Source: Lepidodermella squamata (Eukaryota; Gastrotricha). From it: a stretch of 64,000 nt of DNA. The DNA lies in the NCBI GenBank assembly GCA_047495785.1, contig JBLDXI010000020.1, forward strand, positions 1,860,001 to 1,924,000, read 5' to 3'. The notes beneath the pieces were generated by a model, which was not told the origin of the DNA, made no database searches, and was given only the letters and a program-made list of their open reading frames with translations. Position numbers and translations under genes: made by a program. Shown here in pieces: positions 53,883 through 64,000 of this stretch (its first letter is position 1; every line of letters starts with the position of its first letter).

Positions 53883-56800
53883 TCAGTCGTCAAAAACAGC
53901 ATCGTCGATGAAAAAATCATCATCAGCAACCACTGACTCATCCTCGCTCATGCTTTGGCTGTCAGCTGATGACGATGAGCTTGTGCCATTGCCGGTTCCG
54001 CTCGGCCGCCCAGCGCCACGGTTGATCGACGCCGCGCCGCCGCCGTTTGGCGCACTCTGAATGCTCGGCGCCGGCTGGCCCGGCAGAACGCTGCCCGTCG
54101 TCGGATTGACGCTTCTCCACGTGTTGGCCGAGTTTCGAATGTTGAGCTGGCTAGCTGGCAGTAGCTTGTCCTTGTAGTCGTACAGCGGCACGTTGAACGA
54201 TGTGAAACACGAACCGGCGAAGCGGAGAAAGCGATGCAGGGTGCTGCTTTGCCAAACTGACCATGTGTTCTTCTCGATATCGTACATGGATAGAGTTCCT
54301 TGCGGCTTGTTCTGAGCGTCATAACCGCCGCAAACGCAAATGCCCTTCACAATCGATTGATCATTTTCGTCGAAAACTGAAAAATTGAAAATAAAATTGG
54401 TTAATTTAAATTTAAATTAATTTGAAATTTTGAAAATTAATCTTAATTTGAACTTTGAGAAAGAAAAAAGGTTCCAACCTGCGAAACAAGCGCCCTCGTT
54501 ATGCATGGATGGGACAGGTTCCGTCAGGTGCCACGTGAGATCGTCCAAGTCGAGGTATTCGCCAGCTGCGATCGGGCGTTTTCGATGATCGACACCGCCA
54601 AACACGTAAATTCGACGCCCGGCGGGGATTACGGTGTGAAAAGCTCGATCATGACGCATACCTGCGAGAAAAAACAGGAAAATTAAATGAAAATTAAATC
54701 GTCAATGCCATACTGGTCAGCTGTTCCCAACGATCGGTTCCAGGGTGGTACCGGAAGACCTCGGCGCAAATATCGCCAATCGAATCATCGCCTTTCCAAC
54801 CTCCTGGAAAATTTAAAATTATTTCCCGATTTTTGCCAATTTTAGCCTAAAACCCACCAAAAGTGTAGAAATAGCCGTCCGATCCTGCGCAGCCAGCCGT
54901 GCCGGAGTACTCCTCAGGCATCGAAGCGATGAAAGACCAAGCATTAGTAGTCGGGTCGTACATTTCGCAGGTTTTGCTAGCCGTGAATCGGTACTCGCCG
55001 CCCGCAACGTAGATTTTTCCGTTGATAGCTGCCGCGGCGAAATAGGCCCGTCGCTCGAGCATCGGTTCGGCTTTCCACCACTTGTTGCAGCGAGGGTCGT
55101 AGCGCCAAACTGTGTTCACAGCCGTAAGGCCTCTTTGACAAATTGCTAAAATAAATGCAAAGGAACAAAAATTAGAAAAATTCAATATTTAAAATAAAAA
55201 TCCTAATAATCCTATTAAAAAGCATTCGTATTCCTAATAAGGTGAATCCTTATCGATCAAGGAAGGAAAATTTTGAAATCGAAAAATTTTGGAAAAATTT
55301 AGTACTGGAACCTTAATTTTAGTCGCCCAAATGGCCTAAATCGGCCAGCTTGAAGTGGTTTTTTTTCTTGGTTTGCCCATTTGATGCGTAAAAATCTATG
55401 ATTTCAGTTTACTTAGATTTGAAACTGGAAAGGTGAAGGCCGAATTTGATTTTTAGACGTAAATTTTAATCTCGCTTGTCTCATAAGTAACGCAAACAAA
55501 GGAAATACACGGAAAAGGAATCAGAAACTCTAAAATGCGAGGGGCATTAGTATCTCATGGCTTGGGAAATCTTAGAAAAATTAGAAAAATCTAAAATGTC
55601 ATAGGAATAGTAATCAACTATGTCTCTTGTAAATGGGATTAAAAAGTCCGAAGCAGATTGATCCAACTTGGTAAAAAAAAACGAAAATTACCGAACCAGT
55701 TACCATTGGAGTTTTCAGGGTTTTCTCAGAATTTCTTTGGTAAAATCGCGTATAAAGAATGGGAGATTCCCCCCATTCTTAAAAAGATTTAATTGAAAAT
55801 TTGAAGTTATTTTGAAGTTTCCTGAACACCCAGGAAATTTTCAATAAAATTGAATTTTGAATTTGGCCCCAGAATTGGAGCTTGTACAGTAATAATGCCA
55901 ATTTTCAAGCTTTTTGGCCATTTCAAGCCTTGAAAAGCGTCCAAAATCCGAAAATTCCAAAATGGGTGAAAAAAACTTACTTCGAGCTCCGCCCATGACG
56001 TAGACAAAGTCGTTGATCGAAACAGCCTGGTGATGCGAGACGGCTTGCTCCGGCACAGCAGTGATAATCGTAACCTCAGACGGATCGTCAGCGTTGATTT
56101 CGACAATCTCAGCCTGCAGCACCTCCTCGCCACTGCTCAACAGCGACTTGCCAGCAACTCGAACCGACACGCGGCGATGCGCTCGCATTCGATTCTGATC
56201 CGAGCAAATCGTCGCCTGCAAATGCGGCTTAGCCAAATAGTCCAAGGCGTCGTAGACTCGTTGAAACGACGAAACATCAGCAATTGTATCACCCTGCGGC
56301 GCCGTAGTCAACTCGTGAGCAATCGGCAACAGTGAAATCAACGCATCGTGATCGACCAACATCAGCCGGATGCACCTCAAAATTTGCCGAACCTTGTAAA
56401 AATCCTGCCGCTCGCCATTAGCATCCAGCCATTTAGTCGCCGTCGCCAACAAATCGGTCTCCTTCATTCTCAAAGTGTCACTTTTCAGCAGTTCGATCAT
56501 TTGGTTGTAAGAGATGCGGCGAAGATGCGCGTCCTTTTTCGACATTTTCGCTATGCGCCGCTCGACGAAGCTTTGAACAGCCGTCACGGTTGAGCGGAGC
56601 GCGTAGAAATCAGCCAGCTGGTACACGCCATCGAGGTTGCGGCTCGTTATCGACGACTGAAGAACCTTCTCGCAGATTTCAACCGCCTTTGGCATTTGTA
56701 GGAAAGTCGCAGTTTTGATCAAATCTTCAAGTTCCGACTGATCTTCGACACTAGTTGCGCCCAGATACGCGACCTCGAGACATTTGACCAGCGATCGGGA

Positions 56801-57046
56801 GGGAATGATCGGCAGTTTGATCTCGCCTGTAGCAAAATCGATGGAGAAAGCATCGCCGCCAGCTTGTTGTTGCTGTTGTTGATTTCGAAAAAGTGAGTGG
56901 AAAAATTGCGACGAAGCGGCGAGAATGTTGCGATGAGCGGCGATTCGAACATCGTCATTCGTGCATAGCGTGACATCGGTTAGGAAAGAATCCATTCGCA
57001 TCTGGTCGAGATTCACGTCTCGAAGGTTGCCGGACGGGCCAGACAT
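53883..57046 (-). CDS. BTB-BACK-Kelch protein, KLHL-like (5 exons)
   Basis: Exons 55981..57046, 54858..55145, 54714..54803, 54479..54661 and 53883..54376 give 706 residues. KLHL proteins are substrate adaptors for Cullin-3 ubiquitin ligases. Residues about 20-125 form the BTB domain (FLTDVTLCTNDDVRIAAHRN, ILAASSQFFHSLF), interrupted by a Gln run. The BACK domain spans about 140-250 (VYQLADFYALRSTV). Kelch repeats begin about 340 and show GG doublets (YVMGGAR, YVAGGEY, YTFGGW, YVFGGV, VCGGYD) with downstream W/Y. The C-terminus is Ser/Asp-rich and disordered (SEDESVVADDDFFIDDA). The ATG at 57046 (MSGPSGNL) is preferred over an in-frame ATG 41 codons upstream that would add a hydrophobic leader. 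About five blades are visible, where six are typical. Confidence 0.85.
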
Positions 57047-58480
57047 GTTGAAAAAACGCCGTGCGTGAAAAGTGAAACAAAAACAAAAACAATTGAACAA
57101 AACAAAAAGTAATGAAAAATTGCGTAAAAAAATTAAGGCGGAATACTTATTTTCGATTTTCGATTTCACTTTTCATTTTTGGTTTGATGTTGACTCCAAA
57201 CAAAAGGATTTATCTACGTAAAAGTGTTACCAGCTAGCTACTTTGTTCAGCTTTCTCGCTGAATTCTAGATAGAATTCATTTATGGGATTAAAATTTCGA
57301 AAAATTACTCGTGTTCAGTACGTTCCAGAATTCTTACCCGCCAACTGGCAAATGTAAAAATAATGTAAATAAATTCGTAAATAATTGTGAAATAATGTCA
57401 GATAAGCATGATAAAAGCGACTGCCCATTTGACAGGTTTTTTACCCTGGACCACATTGGCCTACTTGCACATTAATTAGAAAAATTCAGTATTAGCAAGG
57501 ATTTTGCTCCTTGTAAAATTGTTACGATGTGTGGTAACCCTGAAGCACTGTTCAATTTTTTTCCGAACTTGAACCTTCAACATACCATTCAGATACCATT
57601 TCGGCTCTAATAGATATAGTATTAGCTCTGTTAAAATTCAGAATTCAGGTTTCAGGATGAAATCTAAGCATTACAACTTGTTCTAAATTTTCCAATTTGT
57701 ACTCACTTTCGATCTAATCACCCTATATCCCTGGCGGTTTTTTATTTTATCGACCTGGTACCCGGTAGAATTTATAAAATTAAACAAGGTTGACCGTAGA
57801 CGGCTTCTAAGAAAAGCATTGGCAAATCAATATAATGATTTGTAAAGACGATATCGGCTTTTCAGGCTGGATCGTCTAACCTCAACTAAAACCGCTAATA
57901 GCACACAAAATGGTACAGCGCTAAAACAGCAACTGTGCAGAACAGCGAATGCGACAAAACAGCAACTTTTGTTATTTCGCGACAAAACTGCGAAAACTTA
58001 CTTATTATAAAAAATGCATCGTGTTTCTGCTCTTATGTCGCAAGTGAAAAAATTAGCTGTTTTGTCGCTTTTTCTGTTTTGGGCATTTGCTGTTATGAAA
58101 GTCCGCCCACAAAATCTCGCAATAGCGAAAGACTAGAAAACTTAGTTCTACAGCCTCAAATCTAGTGGTGGAACCCCAATTGGAACCCCGTGTGTGTCGA
58201 GCTCGACACGCCCTATACGAAATAAAATTTGGTTTCATTAATTGGTTTCACTTTGAGAATTTATGCTCCAATTGTTTCCAATATTTATCCTATTAAATTT
58301 TCAAGCCATTAATCACCCGTTTTTCAGCACCTGAAATAAGCTCCGTAATCATAAACCAAATATTTAAAAATTTATTTTCCAAAAATAGAATGTCACGTGG
58401 CTATAATAATTGTTGAACGATCACAGCAAATAAATAATTCATAAAATTTAAAAGAGATGATATGGAGGTTGTTAGTTCTA
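57047..58480. other. 1.4-kb intergenic region, no gene supported
   Basis: AT-rich. GTGTCGAGCTCGACAC, a perfect 16-base palindrome, lies at about 58194-58209. Phrases such as CTAGTGGTGGAACC recur in introns elsewhere in the window (about 28733, 34535, 55300), which suggests a low-copy dispersed repeat. Confidence 0.4.
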
Positions 58481-58817
58481 TCATCCTACTGGTCGAATAG
58501 CTCGCCGTCTGTCCCAAGGCCTGTCCCAGTTAACAGTCGTTGGCTCTTGACGCGGCGCCACCGGAGTTGCCTGAGTCTCAACTAGTCGCGGAGCTGATGT
58601 CGTTGTTTGAGGTCGGGACAATGACGTAGTCGCTGGTGCCACGGTGGTAGAAGCTTGTTCGCCAGTAAATTCTGCTAAAAATGCCACCAGCAAAGCGATC
58701 CCGCCAAGAATAATCACCGAGGTTATCACGGTGTTCTGATAAAAAATAAAAAATGATTTTAGGGTTCAAAATTATTGATTAAAAACTTGCCAAGATGAAC
58801 AGCCAGGTCGCTTGCAT
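58481..58817 (-). CDS. Single-pass membrane microprotein (2 exons, GC-AG intron)
   Basis: Exons 58791..58817 and 58481..58735 give 93 residues. The donor is G|GCAAGT, a GC-AG intron with otherwise ideal consensus and a TTTATCAG acceptor. The first exon encodes MQATWLFIL and continues directly into a hydrophobic span (VITSVIILGGIALLVAFLAE), so residues about 4-30 form a membrane anchor or uncleaved signal. The rest is a Thr/Ser/Pro/Ala-rich, probably O-glycosylated stalk with a basic end (WDRPWDRRRAIRPVG). No family was recognised. It lies 1.4 kb upstream of the Kelch gene, same strand. Confidence 0.5.
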
Positions 58818-59945
58818 TTTTTTGTTAAATTTTAAAATTTTATTATTATTTTTCCTCATTTTTCACGTGATTTCCAGTGCCACGCGATTTAAAACCAGCA
58901 CGCGATTAATGCCTTACGCGATCTCGAGGCTTTTTTCCCACAACAATGCTGTGTTCGATCAGGAACCTGCCAGAACGATGCGCAATCAGTCGAACACCTG
59001 TTTGTTAATAAACGAGGCTAAAAATCGGTACCTGTGCCTGCCTTCATAGCATGGCAGGCTGTAGATGGTTTATTTACGAGGTGCGTTGCTAGTAACAGGT
59101 TTGAAAGCAGTATAGTTGCGAGCGAAAATCACGCGAAAATATTGTTATACCTCGGGCGCGCGATAATGGCTTTGAAATGATACAAGGCGCCATACTTATT
59201 CGGATATAAACTATCTATGATATCGGCGTAATAATGCTAAACAATAATTTTCTTCGAACACGCCCGCGTATCCACTTGTTGAAGACGAACCGAGCGCTGA
59301 CAGCTGCGATACAAGTGCGCGCAGTATTGCGCTGCTGATGATGGTTGGTCTGGCGCGCGCGCCCCGAAGCCCGCAGCGCAATTAACAACTTGTTGCCGTT
59401 CAGGAAACGAACGTGAACGTGAACGAGCGCGCGCAAGTTCGTGATGCGCGCGAGCTCAGGCTATCTAAGATACCCAGTAGATATAACACAACCACCAATC
59501 AAGTAATCAATACTTTTAGGGTGGCTAACTCGTACGTCTTCCGCACACCTTGCGATAACCTATAGGCAATTTTATATACGACTACTACTACGTTATATCG
59601 CGCAACCTGCCTCATATAGCGTAATTTTCCTTCCAACTAGCACGCGATACAATTCAATCAAAAGTAACAATAATATAACCTCAAGTTCGTATCCGCACAC
59701 AGAGCACCTGCCCACCTGTGTGCGCGCGCGCGCGCGATCCTAGAGTGACCCTAGTAATAAAATCGCTCACGCTATTATTGCTGCCGGCCAATCAGCGCGC
59801 AGCTCGCACGCAATTGGCCCGCGCGCTCATCGCACACGCGCCGCTCCTTACATAAATAAGAAGTATAACAAGGCGCCCCCCAAGAAGATAATACACACAC
59901 GAGTCAATTTGGCTTACTCATTGGTCAATAAATCGCTTTCTTACC
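58818..59945 (+). promoter_or_regulatory. GC-rich upstream region of the Snail-family gene
   Basis: Contains alternating purine-pyrimidine GCGCGC runs (about 59150, 59345, 59725-59735, 59820), two CACCTG boxes at 59705-59710 and 59713-59718, and ACATAAATAAG about 95 bases before the ATG that could position transcription. No coding exon was seen. Confidence 0.45.
59705..59718. promoter_or_regulatory. Paired CACCTG (Snail-type E2-box) sites
   Basis: Two CACCTG hexamers 8 bases apart, about 230 bases upstream of the Snail-family start codon. Snail proteins bind CACCTG/CAGGTG, so autoregulation is possible; this is an inference from motif and position. Confidence 0.45.
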
Positions 59946-61555
59946 ATGACAGATCTCAGTAGACATCTTAAACGCGCTAAATCGCCTTCGAACGGCAATA
60001 ATTTTTCTATCATGGCGCTGGCTGCCAACAATTTACTAAATGGTGATAATAAGCCAGGTAATTAATATTGTTTTTTATATCAATAAATATTTTAATCTCT
60101 AATTTTTTCGTCCAGTTTTTCCGAATTTTTCCGCCGAAAATTTGTTGAGCAAACTTGGCATTCCTTCGCCGCAACAAGCGCCGATAAATTTGTCGCTAAG
60201 CGGGGCTATGGATACCAGTAACCCATCGCCACCAGTTGTGGACACCCCAAGCAACAACTGCCCATCGCCGCTATCGATGATTCGGCTAATGGCTGAGGGT
60301 GGGGCGGGAAATATCGTCCAGCCTGAAACAATCGCCCTTCGCGAGCACATGCAACGCCTCGAAGCGTTTTCTGCCTTAAAACAGGAACCGCGCATCGCCC
60401 CGGTTCCAGCTCCGCAACCACAGCAACAACCCCAACCCAACCCACTGGCACTTGTTAATTTGCTAAAAGTCCTTCAACAACAACAAAACGAGCAGAACCA
60501 GGTTGATGCGCTGTGCCGAATGGCCTGGCTGCAGGCGATGATAATGTCCCAAAAAACGGCGCCCGCGCCGCCGCCACGGCTACCACAACCGCCAGTTTTC
60601 GCCGAACTTCTCGCCCAGCTTCAACCGCAACAGCCGTCGCCGGCCGCTAGCAGTGATTCATCGTCGTGGCTGTTATCGGCGCATCTAGCCGCAGCGGCCG
60701 CCGCCGCCCAGCAACAGGGCGCCCACCTCGCGCACCCGCGCACCCCTTCGACAACCCTCTCGTCACCCCTGCCATCGACGCCATCAACCGGGCGCCAAAG
60801 CCTCGGCGGCTCGACGACACCCGCCTCAGGCGCGAGCAAAATTTTCTCAACCGGCTCGACAAAATCATCTTCAAACATCAAACGTCCAGCAAAGTAAATT
60901 GAAAAAATTAATTAATTAAAAAATCCACCTTAATTATTTTAATTATAGAATGGGCTCGTCTTCAGCTGGTTCTTCTTCGGCATCTGGTCGTTATTTGTGC
61001 GACGCTTGTCATAAGATGTATTCCACGTTATCCGGCCTGTCGAAGCACCGACAATTTCACTGCAGTACGCATTTGAAGAAGGAATTTCGCTGTAAATTCT
61101 GCGAAAAGGTCTATCAAAGCCTCGGAGCGTTGAAGATGCACATTCGAACGCACACGCTGCCGTGCCGGTGTAAAGTCTGCGGCAAGTGCTTCTCGCGGCC
61201 GTGGCTGTTGCAAGGCCACATTCGAACGCATACGGGTGAAAAACCATTCACGTGTGGCGAGTGCGGCCGCGCCTTCGCCGATCGGTCAAATTTGCGCGCG
61301 CACATGCAAACGCACTCGGACGTGAAGCGCTACTCGTGCCGGCGGTGCGCGAAAACTTTCTCGCGCATGTCGCTGTTGGTTAAACACGAGGAGAATAGCT
61401 GCCCTGTCCTGCAGGCCGCTGCTTCGGCCGCGTCAGCCGCCGCTGTTCAACTTGTTTCATCCGTTGGCGGGCTCAACAACAAACTCGTCATCGCCTCACC
61501 ACCGCCTATGATGCCTCAATCACCGGCCTCGGAGTCGGAAAACGACGATTATTGA
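59946..61555 (+). CDS. snail: Snail-family C2H2 zinc-finger repressor (3 exons)
   Basis: Exons 59946..60057, 60116..60893 and 60949..61555 give 498 residues. Snail factors repress epithelial and neural target genes by binding E2-boxes. Five C2H2 fingers lie at about residues 314-440. Fingers 2-5 carry the family signature nearly unchanged ([66 protein letters not shown]). [12 protein letters not shown] favours Snail/Slug over Scratch. The N-terminus ([14 protein letters not shown]) is not a canonical SNAG box. PINLS at residues 60-64 resembles a CtBP-binding motif. The middle is Gln/Pro/Ala-rich with poly-Ala and poly-Gln runs. Intron phases are 1 and 2. Confidence 0.93.
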
Positions 61556-61731
61556 GGCGAAAAAATGTTATATTTATTATATACTACGCATGCTTTTAAT
61601 CAAAAGAAGAAAGATACTTCGTTCGACATTCGTAGCCGCAGTCTTTTAGTGCAAAAAAAATTATTAGAAAAATTATGTCTCTTTCCGCGATCGGTTCGTT
61701 TTTTTATGACAACTTTCTTTGTTACAATTGA

Positions 61732-61751
61732 TATTATTATTATTATTATTA
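61732..61751. repeat. (ATT)n microsatellite
   Basis: About six ATT units shortly 3' of the Snail-family stop codon, probably within or near its 3' UTR. Confidence 0.9.
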
Positions 61752-63400
61752 TAACTATTGTTTCGAGTGTTATATCGGTATTTAGATGCAAAATACCTAC
61801 ACTGTTTTGATATTAGACAAAGTTTATTAATAAATTTTTCGAGTCGAGTGGAAAATATTTTCGTTTTTATAATATTTTATCGATCGATTGCGCAATTTAT
61901 TTTGATGATAATTTGCGGGTCCAGGTGTTTTGTCGCCTTTCGTGTAAGTCCGGCAGCAGGTTCGCCAAAATCTGTTAAGCGTCACATGCGATTAAAATTT
62001 TAGTCGTTGGCCATCGCACAGATGTGAGACAGGTAATACGCGTTATACTATAGCCAAACATTATTACTATAGCCGGGGTGTTGTTTTAGCCTGAAGAGCC
62101 GGGCGCGTACAATTTCGGGAAGCCACCTTAATAGCGGGCCACGTGGCGCGCCGATCGTTGCGCAACCGGGCAGGTGCGCAAAATTGACTTGACAAGCGCG
62201 AAGAAACCTGTCATTGACGCTAATACGATGACACGACCGTTGGTGGTCGCCATTCGGAAGCTGGGCTATCCGTTCAGTAAACACCTCGGTAGAAAGGCGC
62301 CGCGGCCTTTTGGGTAACTGAGACGCAGCCGCAGCGGCCGCGAAAATTCCGGCGCACGTTCGACACTTCAACGAGCGACGGCGCGCACTCGCGGATTTTT
62401 GACTCAGATTATATTTTCATTGCCGCGCTCGGCTATTGACGCGACGGATTATTTTGGTCTACTGCCGGCGTCTGATTGCATCACTCGCAAAAATAATTGT
62501 TTTCGAGGCGCAGTTCCTGGGCGAGCGCGCCCTGTAATAAAGTTAAATGGCGCTCTTGGAACCGGCCGCTCGGCGCCACCATTATCATCATCATCATCGT
62601 GGCGAGCATCATCATCATGGTGCGCCCCTCAAAATCTGTGTCGTAAAATCGCGCGATGACAATAATAACCCGCATTGTGTAAATGAGAGACTCGTTAGTT
62701 GCCGCCTCGATGGTCGCAGCTAAATTTCCGCGCACCACGGCCGCCGTCATCGCCCGGAAAATTTACTACTGCTTCAAGAGGCGCATCGCGACAGATTGCG
62801 CGCGCGGGCGGGCGGGTGCGCGCATCCACCACGCGCGCAAAATGGGAATGAGCGCGCGTGTGCAATTCAATCAACGATTTTTACACAGTTATTTATCATC
62901 ATTATCTCAGCGCGATCATCTCGTCGTAAGTGCAACCGAGTCAGCCACTTACTTCAGCAGCAGCAGCAGCAATTTAACACAATGACGAAACAAGCAACGC
63001 CCGGCGGCTATGAAAAGTTCACAACATATGTTTGGCGCTTATTATAGCCGGTGTTTTGCGCACAGTTGCGTGTTATTTTTCAATTAATTCCTAGCCACCT
63101 TTTCGATAAAAATCGCGCACATACCTCTACACATTATGAGGTCGATCAAGGTGGCGCGGATATTTTGATAGTACCATGTGCGCATCGCAGTGCATCGATT
63201 AATAATTATTATTTTCGCTACTAGCGTGTAACCAAGCTTGAATAAACAAACGTGTGTTGTTATTCGATGATGAGCCAAAGTAATAATAATAATACCTAAT
63301 AACGAGCTACCTACTACACCACTGGCAATCGTCACTCAATCCACCGGAGTCGGCTTGATAACCGTTATTATTCTACCGGCGCCGGCCAAGCGTGGCGGCG

Positions 63401-63421
63401 TATATATATATATATATATAT
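63401..63421. repeat. (TA)n microsatellite
   Basis: Ten uninterrupted TA units. Confidence 0.95.
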
Positions 63422-64000
63422 CGATAGGCACGTCTAGTTATAAGGCAAAGAGATAATACAAATAAGCTGAAAATTGCCTCGTATTACCTCGGTGAATATC
63501 GACACCGTGGAATCGCTACTTTGATGCGTTGATGAACTGTAAATATTTCCGCTGGTGCGCGCGCGAACCTGCTCGGCAATTAAAACGCTCGCCTAAACAC
63601 GCGAATGGATTGGTATTATTAAACAAAAAGCAGCGCGCAAAAAGGTGATGCGTCGAGTGATACGCGCCAGATTTTCGGTGCACGCGTGCCGTTTAGCGGT
63701 AGGCCCGAGCGGGTGCGCCGTGTTTGTTGTGCCGGGCGCTGCCGCCGTGGCGCAAAGGCGCACGCGGCGTCAAAGATCTTAAACACCCTGGCACGCGCTC
63801 GTGATTTTCCCGATACACTAACTACTACTATACTAATATAACCGTTAAACGATATTATAAATACTTATACACACGAGTATATTTAACTACAGGTTGCTGA
63901 TAGACTCGATACTGTTATGTGTTTATACAAAAATTGGTGCGCATCTAATCGGCGGAAATAAAAGCGGTGGCGGCGCACCACCGCGCGTGTTTAAACGAGC

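Larger units (their letters stand above)
61556..64000. promoter_or_regulatory. GC-rich, microsatellite-bearing 3' flank; no gene supported
   Basis: No exon is supported. It contains (ATT)n at 61732-61751, clustered ATC/CAT repeats near 62582-62616, (CAG)n at 62955-62970, (TA)n at 63401-63421, and GCGCGC patches at about 62525-62860 and 63555-63775. The long overlapping frames on both strands here reflect GC richness. Enhancers of the Snail-family gene or of a gene beyond the window are possible. Confidence 0.4.

Noticed and set aside
57047-57169. In-frame N-terminal extension of the Kelch protein with a hydrophobic leader
   Set aside because: A signal-like leader before a cytosolic BTB domain is implausible. 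MSGPSG at 57046 fits the family better.
60206-60902. Alternative frames antisense and sense within the Snail-family exon 2
   Set aside because: Low-complexity CAG/GCC-rich DNA opens other frames. The Snail frame is continuous with the zinc fingers through proper splice sites.
62399-63047. Long overlapping frames 3' of the Snail-family gene
   Set aside because: Microsatellite and GC-rich sequence leaves all frames open; compositions are low-complexity.
1-64000. tRNA, rRNA or bacterial-type genes (horizontal transfer)
   Set aside because: No cloverleaf with a GGTTCGA-type T-arm was seen, no rRNA-like block, and every supported gene has spliceosomal introns or clear animal/paralogue relatives.

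Overview
This is a piece of a eukaryotic, animal genome. Genes on both strands are split by very short GT-AG introns (most about 45-60 bases, a few of 0.2-1.3 kb), there are AATAAA-type polyadenylation signals, and the gene set is metazoan: two Cys-loop ligand-gated channels, a degenerin/ENaC channel, a muscarinic-type receptor, a nuclear hormone receptor, a BTB-Kelch protein and a Snail zinc finger. Compact introns, a divergent HNF4-like nuclear receptor, degenerins, splice acceptors lying just 5' of start codons and one candidate two-gene operon point to a nematode. I cannot name the genus.

Layout. (1) 0.1-4.6 kb: small housekeeping-like genes. Two lie head to tail 41 bases apart with a splice acceptor between them (candidate operon); there is one small basic protein gene and a divergent cohesin-type kleisin. 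(2) 5.7-9.5 kb: four intronless minus-strand genes for small secreted four-cysteine proteins. (3) 9.8-14.0 kb: a nine-exon degenerin/ENaC channel with a pentapeptide-repeat ectodomain insert, followed by one more secreted four-cysteine gene. (4) 14-33 kb: two divergently transcribed chloride-channel-type Cys-loop receptor genes (18.3-19.8 kb minus, 25.1-29.4 kb plus) with about 5 kb of gene-free, GCGC-patched sequence between them, plus degenerate repeats and a MITE. (5) 33.1-36.6 kb: a six-exon muscarinic-type receptor. (6) 38.3-51.6 kb: a plus-strand array of seven two-exon members of the four-cysteine secreted family, an additional unrelated secreted-like gene, and an embedded nuclear hormone receptor. 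(7) 52-53.7 kb: duplicated non-coding repeats and a near-perfect hairpin. (8) 53.9-58.8 kb: a BTB-BACK-Kelch gene and a single-pass membrane microprotein with a GC-AG intron. (9) 59-64 kb: a Snail-family gene in GC-rich flanks, with paired CACCTG boxes upstream of its own start.

The most notable content is the secreted cysteine family: 12 genes, eight of them sharing an almost invariant C-x2-C-[FY]-x9-C-x15-C frame with a phase-0 intron two codons after the second cysteine. The four intronless relatives have 23-24 extra residues at that same point. I do not recognise the family. The ion channels and the receptor read as a neural signalling neighbourhood, but nothing in the sequence shows that they are co-regulated.

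Exon joins were worked out by hand from splice sites and reading frame. No search or alignment program was run, and no transcript evidence is available.
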